A stretch of DNA of 64,000 nt. It comes from Amphibalanus amphitrite (Eukaryota; Arthropoda; Thecostraca; Balanomorpha; Balanidae). The stretch is taken from positions 548,181 to 612,180 of the forward strand of contig NW_024881852.1 in NCBI RefSeq assembly GCF_019059575.1, written 5' to 3'. Both the position numbers and the translations under genes were made by a program. Below, piece by piece: positions 32,250 through 42,958 of this stretch; the stretch's first letter is position 1, and every line of letters begins with the position of its first letter. The notes under the pieces were generated by a model. That model worked only from the letters and a program-made list of their open reading frames with translations, was not told the origin of the DNA and ran no database searches.

Positions 32250-34839
32250 CTTAAAGCCCCGTAAACTCGTAAAAAATCCGTAAATTCGCCCTTGTACGGC
32301 CAAAAATGGGGCGCTAGGGTAAAAATGGGTATCAATCGAAAGCTCTCGTTTACCCAGACACAGTCCTGCAGGAAAATTTCACTTTTTCCCCATAGGAAAG
32401 TTTTTTACGGGAAAATCAAAATTTCGGGTCAATGGGGGGTCCCCCCGATTTCGTTCAAAATCGGCACACAGGTGCCCCACCACCAGCCGAGAAACTTTCC
32501 CCAAAACGGTCCCCGTTGCATTGACGTTTAAGGCCCGTAAAGCCCCCTAGATTCGTAAAATATCCGTAAAATCCTTAAAATAAATCCGTAAAATATCGAC
32601 ACTTGTGTGCCGACTTTGAACGAAATCGGGGGGACCCCCCATTGACCCAAAATTTTGATTTTCCCGTAAAATCTTTCCTATGGGGAAAAAGTGGAATTTT
32701 CCTGCAGGACTGTGTCTGGGTAAACGAGAGCTTTCGATTGATACCCATTTTTACCATAGCACCACTTTTTTGTCCGTACAAAGGCGATTTTACGGATATT
32801 TTACGAGTCTAGGGGGCTTTACGGGCCTTAAACGTCAATGCAACGGGGACCGTTTTAGGGAAAGTTTCTCGGCTGGTGGTGGGGCACCTGTGTGCCGATT
32901 TTGAACGAAATCGGGGGGGACCCCCCATTGACCCAAAATTTTGATTTTCCCGTAAAAACTTTCCTATGGGAAAAAAGTGGAATTTTCCTGCAGGACTGTG
33001 TCTGGGTAAACGAGAGCTTTCGATTGATACCCATTTTTACCATAGCACCACTTTTTTGTCCGTACAAAGGCGATTTTACGGATATTTTACGAGTCTAGGG
33101 GGCTTTACGGGCCTTAAACGTCAATGCAACGGGGACCGTTTTGGGGAAAGTTTCTCGGCTGGTGGTGGGGCACCTGTGTGCCGATTTTGAACGAAATCGG
33201 GGGGACCCCCCATTGACCCGAAATTTTGATTTTCCCGTAAAAACTTTCCTATGGGGAAAAAGTGGAATTTTCCTGCAGGACTGTGTCTGGGTAAACGAGA
33301 GCTTTCGATTGATACCCATTTTTACCCTAGCGCCCCGTTTTTGGCCGTACAAGGGCGAATTTACGGATTTTTTACGAGTTTACGGGGCTTTAAGGGCCTT
33401 AAACGTCAATGCAACGGGGACCGTTTTGGGGAAAGTTTCTCGGCTGGTGGTGGGGCACCTGTGTGCCGATTTTGAACGAAATCGGGGGGACCCCCCATTG
33501 ACCCAAAATTTTGATTTTCCCGTAAAAACTTTCCTATGGGAAAAAAGTGGAATTTTCCTGCAGGACTGTGTCTGGGTAAACGAGAGCTTTCGATTGATAC
33601 CCATTTTTACCATAGCACCACTTTTTTGTCCGTACAAAGGCGATTTTACGGATATTTTACGAGTCTAGGGGGCTTTACGGGCCTTAAACGTCAATGCAAC
33701 GGGGACCGTTTTGGGGAAAGTTTCTCGGCTGGTGGTGGGGCACCTGTGTGCCGATTTTGAACGAAATCGGGGGGGACCCCCCATTGACCCGAAATTTTGA
33801 TTTTCCCGTAAAAACTTTCCTATGGGGAAAAAGTGAAATTTTCCTGCAGGACTGTGTCTGGGTAAACGAGAGCTTTCGATTGATACCCATTTTTACCCTA
33901 GCGCCCCGTTTTTGGCCGTACAAGGGCGAATTTACGGATTTTTTACGAGTTTACGGGGCTTTAAGGGCCTTAAACGTCAATGCAACGGGGACCGTTTTGG
34001 GGAAAGTTTCTCGGCTGGTGGTGGGGCACCTGTGTGCCGATTTTGAACGAAATCGGGGGGGACCCCCCATTGACCCGAAATTTTGATTTTCCCGTAAAAA
34101 CTTTCCTATGGGGAAAAATTGGAATTTTCCTGCAGGACTGTGTCTGGGTAAACGAGAGCTTTCGATTGATACCCATTTTTACCTCTTTGTGACGTCATTT
34201 CTAGGGGAAAACGGGTCATAAAGGTTTCCCTCTACCGGGGCCTTTTTTCCCCCTACCGAATCTGTGCTGTGCTGAATCTGTGCTGAATCTGTGCCAACTT
34301 CCGTTACATAAGCATTAGATGCTGTCCATACATCTTCTTCGGTTATTGAGTTATCAAGCTATTTGCGTTCATATTGAATTCTCCAGCTAAATTAGTAGGT
34401 ATACCTATACCTACCTACCTATCGCTGAGCCTGTGCCAGCGAATTCGGCTGCACAGTGCACATTGCCATAACTGGCCATAACTTGTCAAAAGCGTTAGGT
34501 ATATCAAAGGATGTCACAATGAAATGTTTAAGAGCCAATTATTCCCAGTTATCGGTTCCTGCATCCAAAGCTGAACGTTGATAAAAAGCAAAAAAAACTA
34601 CACACATTTCTCTTCAAGTTGACAGATTGTGTACCTACCACTGCTGTAAATGCTCAATGCTGGCGCCGATGCATTCTGACAGGACATCTCATGCTTGCAT
34701 GATTTTATGGGGTTGGAATTTTACAATGTCTCCTGATTTTGTCACTCGATCAATTGCACGAGGTCTTCTCCTACGCAAACTATTTTCCTACCATATTTTT
34801 ATACAATAACGACTAACGAGTGTTGACCCATCCTTCATC

Positions 34840-35768
34840 TTAACCCGGCAGTTGCTGGGGTATTTCGCCACCCACCGTTTGCTGGGGGGGGGGGCGTTAA
34901 ACGCCCCCAGCCGATAACTCGAGAACCAATAGGCGCAGCGAAACGCACGAGGCGGCAAACGAAAGAACGCGACGAGACGCTTCAGATGAGTACTTTAAAA
35001 TTGAATTTTGAGGTCACAGGTCGGGTCAAGGTCAGGTCAAACACCTGAAATCGGGCTTTCAGTAGCATGGATTTTAGGACTTCGCAATGGGCGCCTCTCG
35101 TCATAAACTCTGTTAAAACGGTGCACAATCCATTATATAAGGCCTACAAGAGTGTCAGCTCCATGTAGGGGTCAATCAAGCATAGGTCAGGGTCAAGGTC
35201 AGGTCAACCGGGTAGGCACATATCCCCGAAAATCAAAACTGATATTCGCAGCCTGTGACACATGTTTTACGGGTAATTTGGGGCGTAGAACACGATGGTC
35301 ACATTCATTTTATCATATGTGTACGTGTTTGGCTCAAAAACCTCAATTTAAGAAATGCATGTATCATGGTCGTGAAGTAGTCACGAGAAATTGCCAAGAT
35401 TCAGTTCAAGATTTTGGAAAATGCGGAACGATAATCAATAATCGAAGATAGCCATTTGATTGTTCATGGTATTGGCAGTCTAATGGCGTTTACGGCATGT
35501 CTGTATGTCTATTCTGTCATTTTATATGATTTTTTGAACATATGCCGTTTTTGGTCGAAAACTCAGAAATCATGACGTCACTAAAACCTCGATATCTCAA
35601 AAATTTTCCGACCGATTTTTTTTTTGAAACTTTGTCATAATAAACTTCAATCAATTCCCTACAGGTAACCAAAATTTGGCGCGCCTACGGCGCGCCATTT
35701 TTATGCTGTGGTCCGGCGAAAAAAGTGGGGGCGTTTAACGCCCCCCCCCCCAGCAACTCGCGGGTTAA
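34840..35768. mobile_element. Complete TTAA-type MITE, family E
   Basis: Bounded by TTAA at 34840-34843 and 35765-35768. Ends CCCGGCAGTTGCTGGGG and CCCCAGCAACTCGCGGG are near-inverted. Both sides carry a poly-G/CGTTAAACG/poly-C hairpin. TGACGTCA is at about 35573. The fragment at 20601 is a second copy. It lies in the large intron of the atlastin-like gene. Confidence 0.75.
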
Positions 35769-36078
35769 CTGGTTTTGTCTGAACCATTTCCATGTTTCCC
35801 CATCTTGCCTTGTTTACTAGATCTAGGGAAGTGTTCTACATTTTTAGAAAAGTCGCTAGACCAACGACCTCGCCCGTTTGCTCCCGTTGTTGCACTTTAC
35901 GATGTTGAACGGTCGTAGTGGGAACACGGCTTTACATAACGGCAGATCCTGTCCAACATACAAAGACACGGTTTCCTTTGTAATATAATATTACCTACAT
36001 CAGGTTATTGACAAACTGTTTTATTCCTTGTGACAAACTGTTTTATTCTTTGTGACAAACTGCTTAATTCCTTTTCAG

Positions 36079-37959
36079 AACAACGCTACGCCAGAGGCGA
36101 TGCAAATTCTCACTGCCAGCGGCAAGGGAGGCTTCGTGCTGGACTCCAAAAATCTGAAGAGTATCCTCTTGGCTGACGACATCATCGACAAGCCAGCGGT
36201 AGTCATCTCAGTCGCTGGGGCATTCCGCAAGGGAAAGTCTTTCCTTTTGGACATGATGCTGCGCTACCTTACAGCGTCAGACAAGTCCAACTGGATACAC
36301 GAGCAGAGCCAGCGGGGCTTCCCGTGGCGAAGTGGATTTCGGAGACACACCACTGGCATCCTGATGTGGTCAAAGCCGATCCCCGTGACCCTATCAAACG
36401 GCACAGGGGCGAACATTTTGCTGATGGACACACAGGGGACCTTCGACAACAAGTCTACCGTGCACGAGTCGTCAACTGTCTTTGCACTCAGCACGCTGCT
36501 CAGTTCCCTTCAAATTTACAACATCACTGGAAATTTGCAGAACGATGACTTGGAGCACTTGCAGCTCTTCACTGAGTACGGCCGACTAGCGCTGGATGAC
36601 ACCAGCAGCAAGCCGTTCCAAAAATTGTTGATTCTGGTCAGGGATTGGCAATACGCTCATGAGCTTCCTCTGGGTGCTGGGGGTGGCAGCGAGCTGATCA
36701 AGGAGTGGCTGGATACTCCAACTGGGAAAAAGGAGCTGGAGAAGGTACGAACGCACATCAGAGGGTGCTTTGGCCAGATCGAGGGATTCCTGTTGCCGCA
36801 CCCGGGGCAGAATGTAGCTAGCAGTCCCAACTTCACCGGCAGCAGCGCAGAGATGGACACTGTGTTTGTCGAAAAGCTCAACGAGCTGATGCCTCAGATT
36901 TTGGCACCGGAGAAAATGACAGTGAAGAGTATTGCTGGCAACTCAGTCACAGCCGGCCAGCTGTTCACTTTCTTTGAGACTTACGCAAATCTGTTCCAGA
37001 GTGACAAACTGCCAAAGCCAAAGAACATCATGCAAGCGACCGCCGAAGCCAACAATATGGCGGCAGCACAAGACGCTAAGACGCAGTACATCAAAGAAAT
37101 GGAGTTCCTGCACAGTGATGATCATCCTTCACTAGAACAGACCGAGCTTTTGGGGAAACACCAGGAAGCTTCAGAGAAGGCCATGAAGGCATTTACCGAT
37201 CGCAAGAAAATGGGCGACTGGAAACTGTCAGAGAACTATCGTTTGAGACTGATGAAGGACATTGAAGAGTGGTACAAGTTTGCTGAGCGGGCAAACAACA
37301 CGAAGCGCCAAAAGGAGCGGCTCAATGCAGAAAATCACAACTTGGGACTCATTGGGACCTGCAAAATGACCTACATCAATGCGATGGAAGAGGTCGCCGG
37401 TGAAGACGTGGGCTTTGTGCCTCAGAAAGAACTGGACAGCGCGCACGAGGAAGCCAGGAGGAAGGCAATGGATCAGTTTAAGGAAGAACAGAAAGTGTTT
37501 GAAGGCATCGAAAAGGACAGCCAGTTTGCCCTTACCCAGGAGATCGACAATGAGTTCCGCCGAATGCTCTTCCACAATGACGTGAAAAAAGATGCAAAGA
37601 ACTACAAGGCGGCACAAGCGAATATGAAGGCGGTGGGCCAGGCCAAAAGGAACTACCTTTCCATGATGAACGCAATGACAGATGGTGTTGCGCTAACGGT
37701 CGAGGAACTTCAGAAGCGACACGAAAAGTCGATGGAAGTCGCCGTGGATCTATTCGAGTCGCTCAAAGAGGGCGACGAGCGCATCGCGGAAGGTTACCTG
37801 GAGAACATGAAAGATGATATTCAGCGTGAACTGGAGTCGTTCTTGAGCGCCAATCGACACAAGCAGGAAATGAAAGAGGTCCAAGAGCAAGTGCTGGCAA
37901 TAACGAAACAACTGGAGGATGCCAAAAAGCAAAGAAAACCCGGGTGCACCATTTTATAA
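36079..37959 (+). CDS. Atlastin/GBP-like dynamin-family GTPase, main exon, CaaX-tailed
   Basis: The exon follows acceptor CTTTTCAG and runs 626 codons to TAA. With the putative first exon, residue numbers are: P-loop GAFRKGKS 62-69, switch-II DTQG 132-135, G4-type RDW at 203-205, then LLPHPG and QATAEANN, all typical of the atlastin GB1/RHD3 GTPase. After the GTPase come three repeats of one helical unit (about 345-421, 441-515, 533-607), each with a K-x2-Y start, an H-x-E/K box and an EL/DI-rich third helix. Atlastins normally have one such bundle and then a transmembrane hairpin. Here there is no hydrophobic pair. The chain ends in a short coiled coil and CTIL, a CaaX box whose Leu predicts geranylgeranylation, as in some vertebrate GBPs. 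It probably acts in membrane tethering or fusion, or in GBP-like defence. Confidence 0.85.
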   Translation, partial: NNATPEAMQILTASGKGGFVLDSKNLKSILLADDIIDKPAVVISVAGAFRKGKSFLLDMMLRYLTASDKSNWIHEQSQRGFPWRSGFRRHTTGILMWSKPIPVTLSNGTGANILLMDTQGTFDNKSTVHESSTVFALSTLLSSLQIYNITGNLQNDDLEHLQLFTEYGRLALDDTSSKPFQKLLILVRDWQYAHELPLGAGGGSELIKEWLDTPTGKKELEKVRTHIRGCFGQIEGFLLPHPGQNVASSPNFTGSSAEMDTVFVEKLNELMPQILAPEKMTVKSIAGNSVTAGQLFTFFETYANLFQSDKLPKPKNIMQATAEANNMAAAQDAKTQYIKEMEFLHSDDHPSLEQTELLGKHQEASEKAMKAFTDRKKMGDWKLSENYRLRLMKDIEEWYKFAERANNTKRQKERLNAENHNLGLIGTCKMTYINAMEEVAGEDVGFVPQKELDSAHEEARRKAMDQFKEEQKVFEGIEKDSQFALTQEIDNEFRRMLFHNDVKKDAKNYKAAQANMKAVGQAKRNYLSMMNAMTDGVALTVEELQKRHEKSMEVAVDLFESLKEGDERIAEGYLENMKDDIQRELESFLSANRHKQEMKEVQEQVLAITKQLEDAKKQRKPGCTIL

Positions 37960-38509
37960 CTGGGCACTTTCAGTGCAGTGGGAAAAAACACGGCAGTGCA
38001 GTGCACCAGATATTTGAGTAGTGCTCACCATATTTGGATTTACAGAATCATTCTGCGCAGTTGCAGCAATCAAAGCCCTGCCAGAGCGATCGAAGATGCA
38101 AGTGCTTGTGATGCGATACTTTATAGTATGAGCCTTAGGATATTTTTTTCATTTAGTTTTTTTTGTCCTGGGGACTGATTCGTTTCACTGAGCTGTTTGG
38201 CGATAGCGGCTGCCTTTATCTTCCCTGTGTAAATTGATGCTTCTTGACTGCCACCACTGTCACCATTCGCCGAGCAAACTGGACTCTTCAAGTCGTTAGT
38301 CCAATGCGTTGTTTTTATGTTGTACACTTTGCAGTTCAAACAGCTTAACGTTAAGATAACCTAAAATGTACACTGTAATTTGTTTGATGAAGGTTTGTAT
38401 ATGTAGAGAGAATGAAGTCTGACGTGATATTTGAACTTTGTATGCAATTAAAGGGTACTGAATCAACTTATGATTGCTTATCTCAAAATGAACCGTAAGT
38501 AGTAAACGG
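37960..38509 (+). other. 3' untranslated region of the atlastin-like gene
   Basis: AT-rich sequence follows the stop. ATTAAA at 38448-38453 is a plausible polyadenylation signal. The ORFs here are short and unsupported. Confidence 0.4.
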
Positions 38510-39701
38510 CCCAGTAAACATGCCAACGTCGGCCCAACGTCGGTTCAACCTCGGCCCGACATCGGCTGGACGTCGGGTATGCCCGCATGCTCCGACGTCC
38601 AGCCGAAGTCCAGCCGACGTCGAGCCGACGTCGGGCCGAGGTCGTTTGCCGAGGTTGACGAGATCGTTTGTCGTTGGACCGACGGGGCCGACGTCGGCAT
38701 GTTTATTGGGACAACGCGCCAAAAATATCAACCGGCGGCGGGATTCGAGCCCCCCAGTCGCCGACGTCGGCATGCTTACTGGGACAACACGCCAAAAGCA
38801 CCAGCCGGCGATGGGATTCGAACCCTGTGTCATTTAAACGCGAGGTTAGTGCGCTAACCACTACACCACGCAGCCAGATAGCGAATATAGTTTGTTTTGT
38901 TGGGTTATGCCCTTTCGGTCTGACAAGACTATTTCAGAGCCGGAAGGATGATAGGATGGAGACATTGGTCTTCTTGGCGAGCACCCTGGGTCCAGTTCAT
39001 ATAGAGTCCCTGGTCTCATTGCTGTTACGTGACACTTATTGGAAAGGGCGACCCCACAATGGATTCATATAGCCACTCTTACACACCTGCACCAACGTTT
39101 CCCAAAGTGTGCCTTTGATAAGTGGCACTTTGGCAAAGTGACACTTGCCGACTGGCCTTTCTATATGAACTGGGCCCGGCCCTGGTGAGTTGCCGGGGCT
39201 GAGCCTGACCAAAGGATAGGCCGAGCAGCCCCCAAACACTCACCGCACCCGGCTACGGGCGAGCTCGGCTTACGGGCAATCCCAAATGGGATGAAGTTTC
39301 CCGTCCATTCCGGATCAGGGGGTTGCGGCGTGGAGGAAGATTTGAGTTTCCTGAGGATATTTTGGATACAGAAGCTCTTTATGAAGCATGAAACATGTAT
39401 TTTATATTATTTTAACGGTCAAAACAGCGGCCGATGTCGGTCCGACGTCGCCCCGACGTCGGCCCGACGTCGGCTGGACCTCAGCAATTGATCTCGGTCC
39501 GACGTTGGCCCGACGTCGGCTGGACCTCAGCAATTGATCTCGGTCCGACGTCGGCCCGACGTCGGCTGGACCTCGGCTGGACGTCGGAACATGCGGGCAT
39601 ATCCGACATCCAGCCGACGTCGTGCCGAGGTTGGACACATCCCAGCCGATGCCGGGATGCCGCTCGGTCGACGTCGGGCCGACGTCGGCATGTTTACTGG
39701 G
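38510..39701. mobile_element. Element with ACGTCGG-repeat ends, enclosing a SINE
   Basis: The left end CCCAGTAAACATGCCAACGTC and the right end GGCATGTTTACTGGG (to 39701) are inverted repeats. Each is followed inward by about 200-280 bp of GGCCCGACGTCGG-type repeats (38525-38700 and 39430-39690). Two more copies of the same terminus occur inside (about 38693 and 38765), next to GGGACAACRCGCC, showing nesting or partial duplication. No transposase frame is present. No certain target duplication is seen, so the superfamily is unassigned. Confidence 0.6.
38780..38875 (-). repeat. tRNA-derived SINE (head with A and B boxes)
   Basis: On the minus strand from 38875 the sequence reads GGCTGCGTGGTGTAGTGG then TTAGCGC, a polymerase III A box. 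About 40 nt later comes GGGTTCGAATCCC (38825-38813), a perfect B box. A second, degenerate B-box-like GGGCTCGAATCCC (about 38754-38741) lies 72 bp further on with the same body sequence, so the SINE body is partly duplicated. It could be mistaken for a tRNA gene, but there is no consistent acceptor stem. Confidence 0.6.
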
Positions 39702-39784
39702 GGTGTATACATGCACTCAGGTGTTGGTTGGTACCATTACCTACATTAGCCATCAGTAATGACTAATGGACATCATCTATTACG

Positions 39785-40420
39785 GAGCGAGCGAAGCGAG
39801 CGTAGTCTTTCGTAGATTAACGGAAATTTCTGAGCATGAGCGGCCGGCCGTGCGGACGCTTTTGCGAGACATCTCAGCAACCACTTGACTGATTTGCACG
39901 CGGTAATTTTTGTAGGGTGGCTTCATTCCTTCTATCAAGTATTGGACTCACACGGTGACTATAAATAACTGGACTATTCCCGATGCATGTGGGTGACTTC
40001 TTATGCACGTGCCACGTGCAAAACGAAGAGGTGTCAGTTTTGTAACAATTGCAATATCTCGGTAACTACTGAGCCGATTGTGCTGAAAGTTGGCATGTAG
40101 GTAGGCACCCACTAGGCCATGCATATCCATGTGCCACAGGTGGGGTGCTGCAGCACGTGCGCACGTGCAGGGGTCGATTCCACATCTTGAGAGCGGCTGA
40201 ACCGATTGCGCTGAAATTTGGTTCATGGCTAGGGACCGGTTAGTAGGGTGCCGCTTCCAGATCTCGAGAACGGCTTGGCCGATTGCGTTCAAATTTGGCA
40301 CATCGCTAGAGACCGGTACTCCGTATTGGTTAGTAGGGTGCAGTGCACAAGTTAGTTAAAGGTACCCCTCGCAATTTCGCACGTGCAAGGCCCACCCTCT
40401 CGCTCGCTCCGTTGGTCGCC
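39785..40420. repeat. Repeat region with aacggctgggccgattg units and E-box palindrome
   Basis: Units share the string ATCTCGAGAACGGCT, a GGCCGATTGCGTTC block and CTAGAGACCGG, spaced by about 70-110 bp. CACGTGCGCACGTG occurs at about 40154. GGTTAGTAGGGTGC occurs twice (about 40237 and 40327). Nothing coding is seen. Confidence 0.5.
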
Positions 40421-40748
40421 GCAAAAGGCGTTTTACTGTTCAATGATTAATTTGATGATCACGACTGGAGGGGGGGGGGCAAAAGCGAAAAGGCAAACGA
40501 ATTTTTACTGCAAGGCGTCAGTGCACATAAAAACAAATGCGTAAACGAAACATGGATGCAATGCAGAGCACATTGATATACCCGATTACCTCTGACTGTT
40601 TTTGCGTGTTTATTTTGCTCACCTGATACCATTGTTTTTTCTTCGCTCAGCAATACGTTACATGTCGGGTTTTCAGGCGACCTAACTCCGTGCCCGGCAT
40701 ATTCTCTTTCACATATTCTCCTGTTGTTTCTGTCCTCGGGGCGTCAAT

Positions 40749-41132
40749 AACCGCAGGTTGTTTGAAAAGACAAACACTATTCGTTAGAATTGTGTTTTTC
40801 TATTGAAAAACAACCGGAGCGGTCGTTGTCCGGGCTATGTTTTGCAAGTCTGGCCGCGAATCAGTACAACTTGATTGGGGCCTAGACGAAATGTACAATC
40901 TTCGTAAAAAGTTCAGTGTATGGGCTCCCGGAGGTGATCTAACCGCAGGTTGTTTGAAAAGACAAACACTATTCGTTAGAATTGTGTTTTTCTATTGAAA
41001 AACAACCGGAGCGGTCGTTGTCCGGGCTATGTTTTGCAAGTCTGGCCGCGAATCAGTACAACTTGATTGGGGCCTAGACGAAATGTACAATCTTCGTAAA
41101 AAGTTCAGTGTATGGGCTCCCGGAGGTGATCT
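40749..41132. repeat. Exact 192-bp tandem duplication
   Basis: The segments 40749-40940 and 40941-41132 appear identical base for base, both starting AACCGCAGGTTG and ending GGAGGTGATCT. No open frame spans them and no transposon ends are present, so this is a recent tandem duplication or an assembly duplication. Confidence 0.85.
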
Positions 41133-42100
41133 ACCTGATGGCACCGGTCGCTACTCGCTTAAAACCTCGTGGCACGTGGCACGTGCGATTCCATTTTCCC
41201 CATGTTAAGTCAACGGGGTTTTGGACACTTTTTCCGCCATCGGGAATGGCGGAAAAACGAGCCAAGAAAGGGGTGGTTTTCATCGCAGCATTTTATGGCA
41301 AACACGTTTGGGTACACGCTAGTGTGCGCCGTATACCCCTCAGAATTTCGTGACGTGCCTTTGCACGAGGTCAAAGTTGAAATTTTTTCGCTCCCCATGT
41401 TAAGTCAATGGGCGTTTTTGCAGAGACATTTTCATTTGTTCATTGTACAAAATTATATGATACGATTTTGTTTAAACTTTCAGGACTTGTTGAGAAACGA
41501 CCATAGGATATGTTGTTATGCTTCGTTAAGCTGTCAGAATTCGTTTGTTATTTTTAAGCTCGTTTAAAAATGAAAAATTTTAACATGGAAAGTCAATGGG
41601 AGAGTATTTGGTGCTTAATAACTTTGTACGTTAAGGATATATTTAAGTGAAAAGTTGATAGGATATACAGCTTTTGATGCTCTTCCCAATGATATATAGA
41701 GCGTTATTGCACGTTGTGCCGTTTTTGAGAAATTTAGTAAAAAAGCACGACATTACCGAGATTTGAGCTCACACCTATATATGGTCTTGCTCAGACAGTA
41801 CACGAACAGGTGACAGGGATACCTCCCATTGAAGGATGCGATTTAATACTAAACATTAGCAGCCGGCCGCCGTGGGGACGTTTTTGTACGACTTATATCT
41901 CCGCAGCCACTGGACCAATACACTTGCGGTTTTTTGTGTGGGGTAGCGTATACCCTTCTTAGAAGTATTTTACTATGGACGATGCATGCGGGTGACCCCT
42001 ACTGCACGTGACACGTGTAAAACGGAGAGGTGTCACTTTTGTTGTAATGACAATAACACGGTAATTACTTGGCTGATTGCACTGAAACTACACAAGGATG
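41133..42100. other. Unassigned repeat-like DNA
   Basis: The phrases CCCATGTTAAGTCAAYGGG (41200 and 41394) and GGAAAGTCAATGGG (about 41590) recur, as does a line resembling the unit at 39840 (GCCGGCCGYCGTGnGGACG). No exon supported. Confidence 0.35.
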
Positions 42101-42620
42101 TAGGCACCCGCCCGACCATGCCTTTTCATGTGCTACGGTTGGGGTGCAACTGCACGTGCGCACGTGCAGGGTGACGCTTCGAGATCTCGAGAACGGCCGG
42201 GCCGATTGACTTCAAATTTGGTACACCGCTAGAGACCGGTTAGTAGGGTGCCGTGCGCAAGTCAGCTGGGCCCCAGGTTGCACGTGCGCACGTGCAGGAT
42301 GACGCCTCCAGATCTCACAAACGGCTTGGCCGATTGCATTCAAATTCGGCACACCTTTAGAGACCGATCAGTAGGGTGCCATGCACAAGTCAGTTAGTAT
42401 TTATTTCCGTGTGTCACGGTTGGTGTACATCTCATGCACGTGCGCACGTGTAGGGGTCGCTTCCGGATCTTGAAAACGGCTGGGCCGATTGAGCTTAAAT
42501 TCGGTACATACACCGCTAGAGACCGGCAACTAGGGTGCCGTGCACAAGTCAGTTGGGACCCAGCTTGCACGTGCGCACGTGAAGGGTGCCGCTTCACGGG
42601 AGGTCACTGACCTTTGGCAA
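42100..42620. repeat. Degenerate tandem repeat with CACGTGCGCACGTG
   Basis: About four units of about 110-160 bp, each with the 14-bp palindrome CACGTGCGCACGTG (about 42153, 42275, 42437 and 42568), a GACGCYTCCAGATCTC block, GGCCGATTG and GAGACCGG, then GTAGGGTGCCGTGC. The palindrome holds two canonical E-boxes (CACGTG). With the copy at about 40154 there are at least five. Confidence 0.65.
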
Positions 42621-42958
42621 TGAATACCAGAACAGTGCACCGCCGGCCAAGAGGAGACGCCAAATTTATTCTGGCAATAACTCGGCCGCGACTGGGCCGA
42701 TTGCAATGAAACCTGATTTATATTACGCTGCGCAACTCGGGAACCAATAGAGCTACAGCGCCGCGGAAAAGCGCATTCGATAGCCATTTTACAGACCTTT
42801 CTAAATAGGTAATGATCTCAGATCTGACATCAGGTCAACGGTTTAGCCTCCAGAGAGCAAAAACTGTAAAAATAGCCGTTTTCCCGAACAATGTTTTTCG
42901 GCAATAACTTTTGACTCAAGAGAGTCACGACTTTACTTTTGGCAGCACCGTTGGCAGC

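Larger units (their letters stand above)
29287..34309. mobile_element. 5-kb foldback (FB-like) transposon with tandem-repeat arms
   Basis: The element starts ATGTAACGGAAGTTGG and ends with its exact complement. It is flanked by a perfect 9-bp target duplication, AAGCATTAG (29278-29286 and 34310-34318). Each arm is built of tandem units of about 286 bp of two alternating types, distinguished by GGGGCGCTAGGG and GTGGTGCTATGG. The left arm runs to about 32590. The right arm (about 32600-34309) carries the same units inverted. Each arm tip also has GATTCAGCACA repeats. Drosophila FB elements show the same design (long repetitive inverted arms, 9-bp duplication). Many frames open on both strands, but they are repeat-unit artefacts. 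No transposase is present. Confidence 0.85.

Noticed and set aside
29418-34192. Many 60-175-codon frames on both strands in the 29-34 kb region
   Set aside because: They are the same repeat unit of the foldback element read in different frames and orientations. They open on both strands equally and have no family resemblance.
38780-38875. A tRNA gene on the minus strand
   Set aside because: A and B boxes are present, but there is no acceptor-stem pairing, and the 3' body is duplicated as in a SINE.
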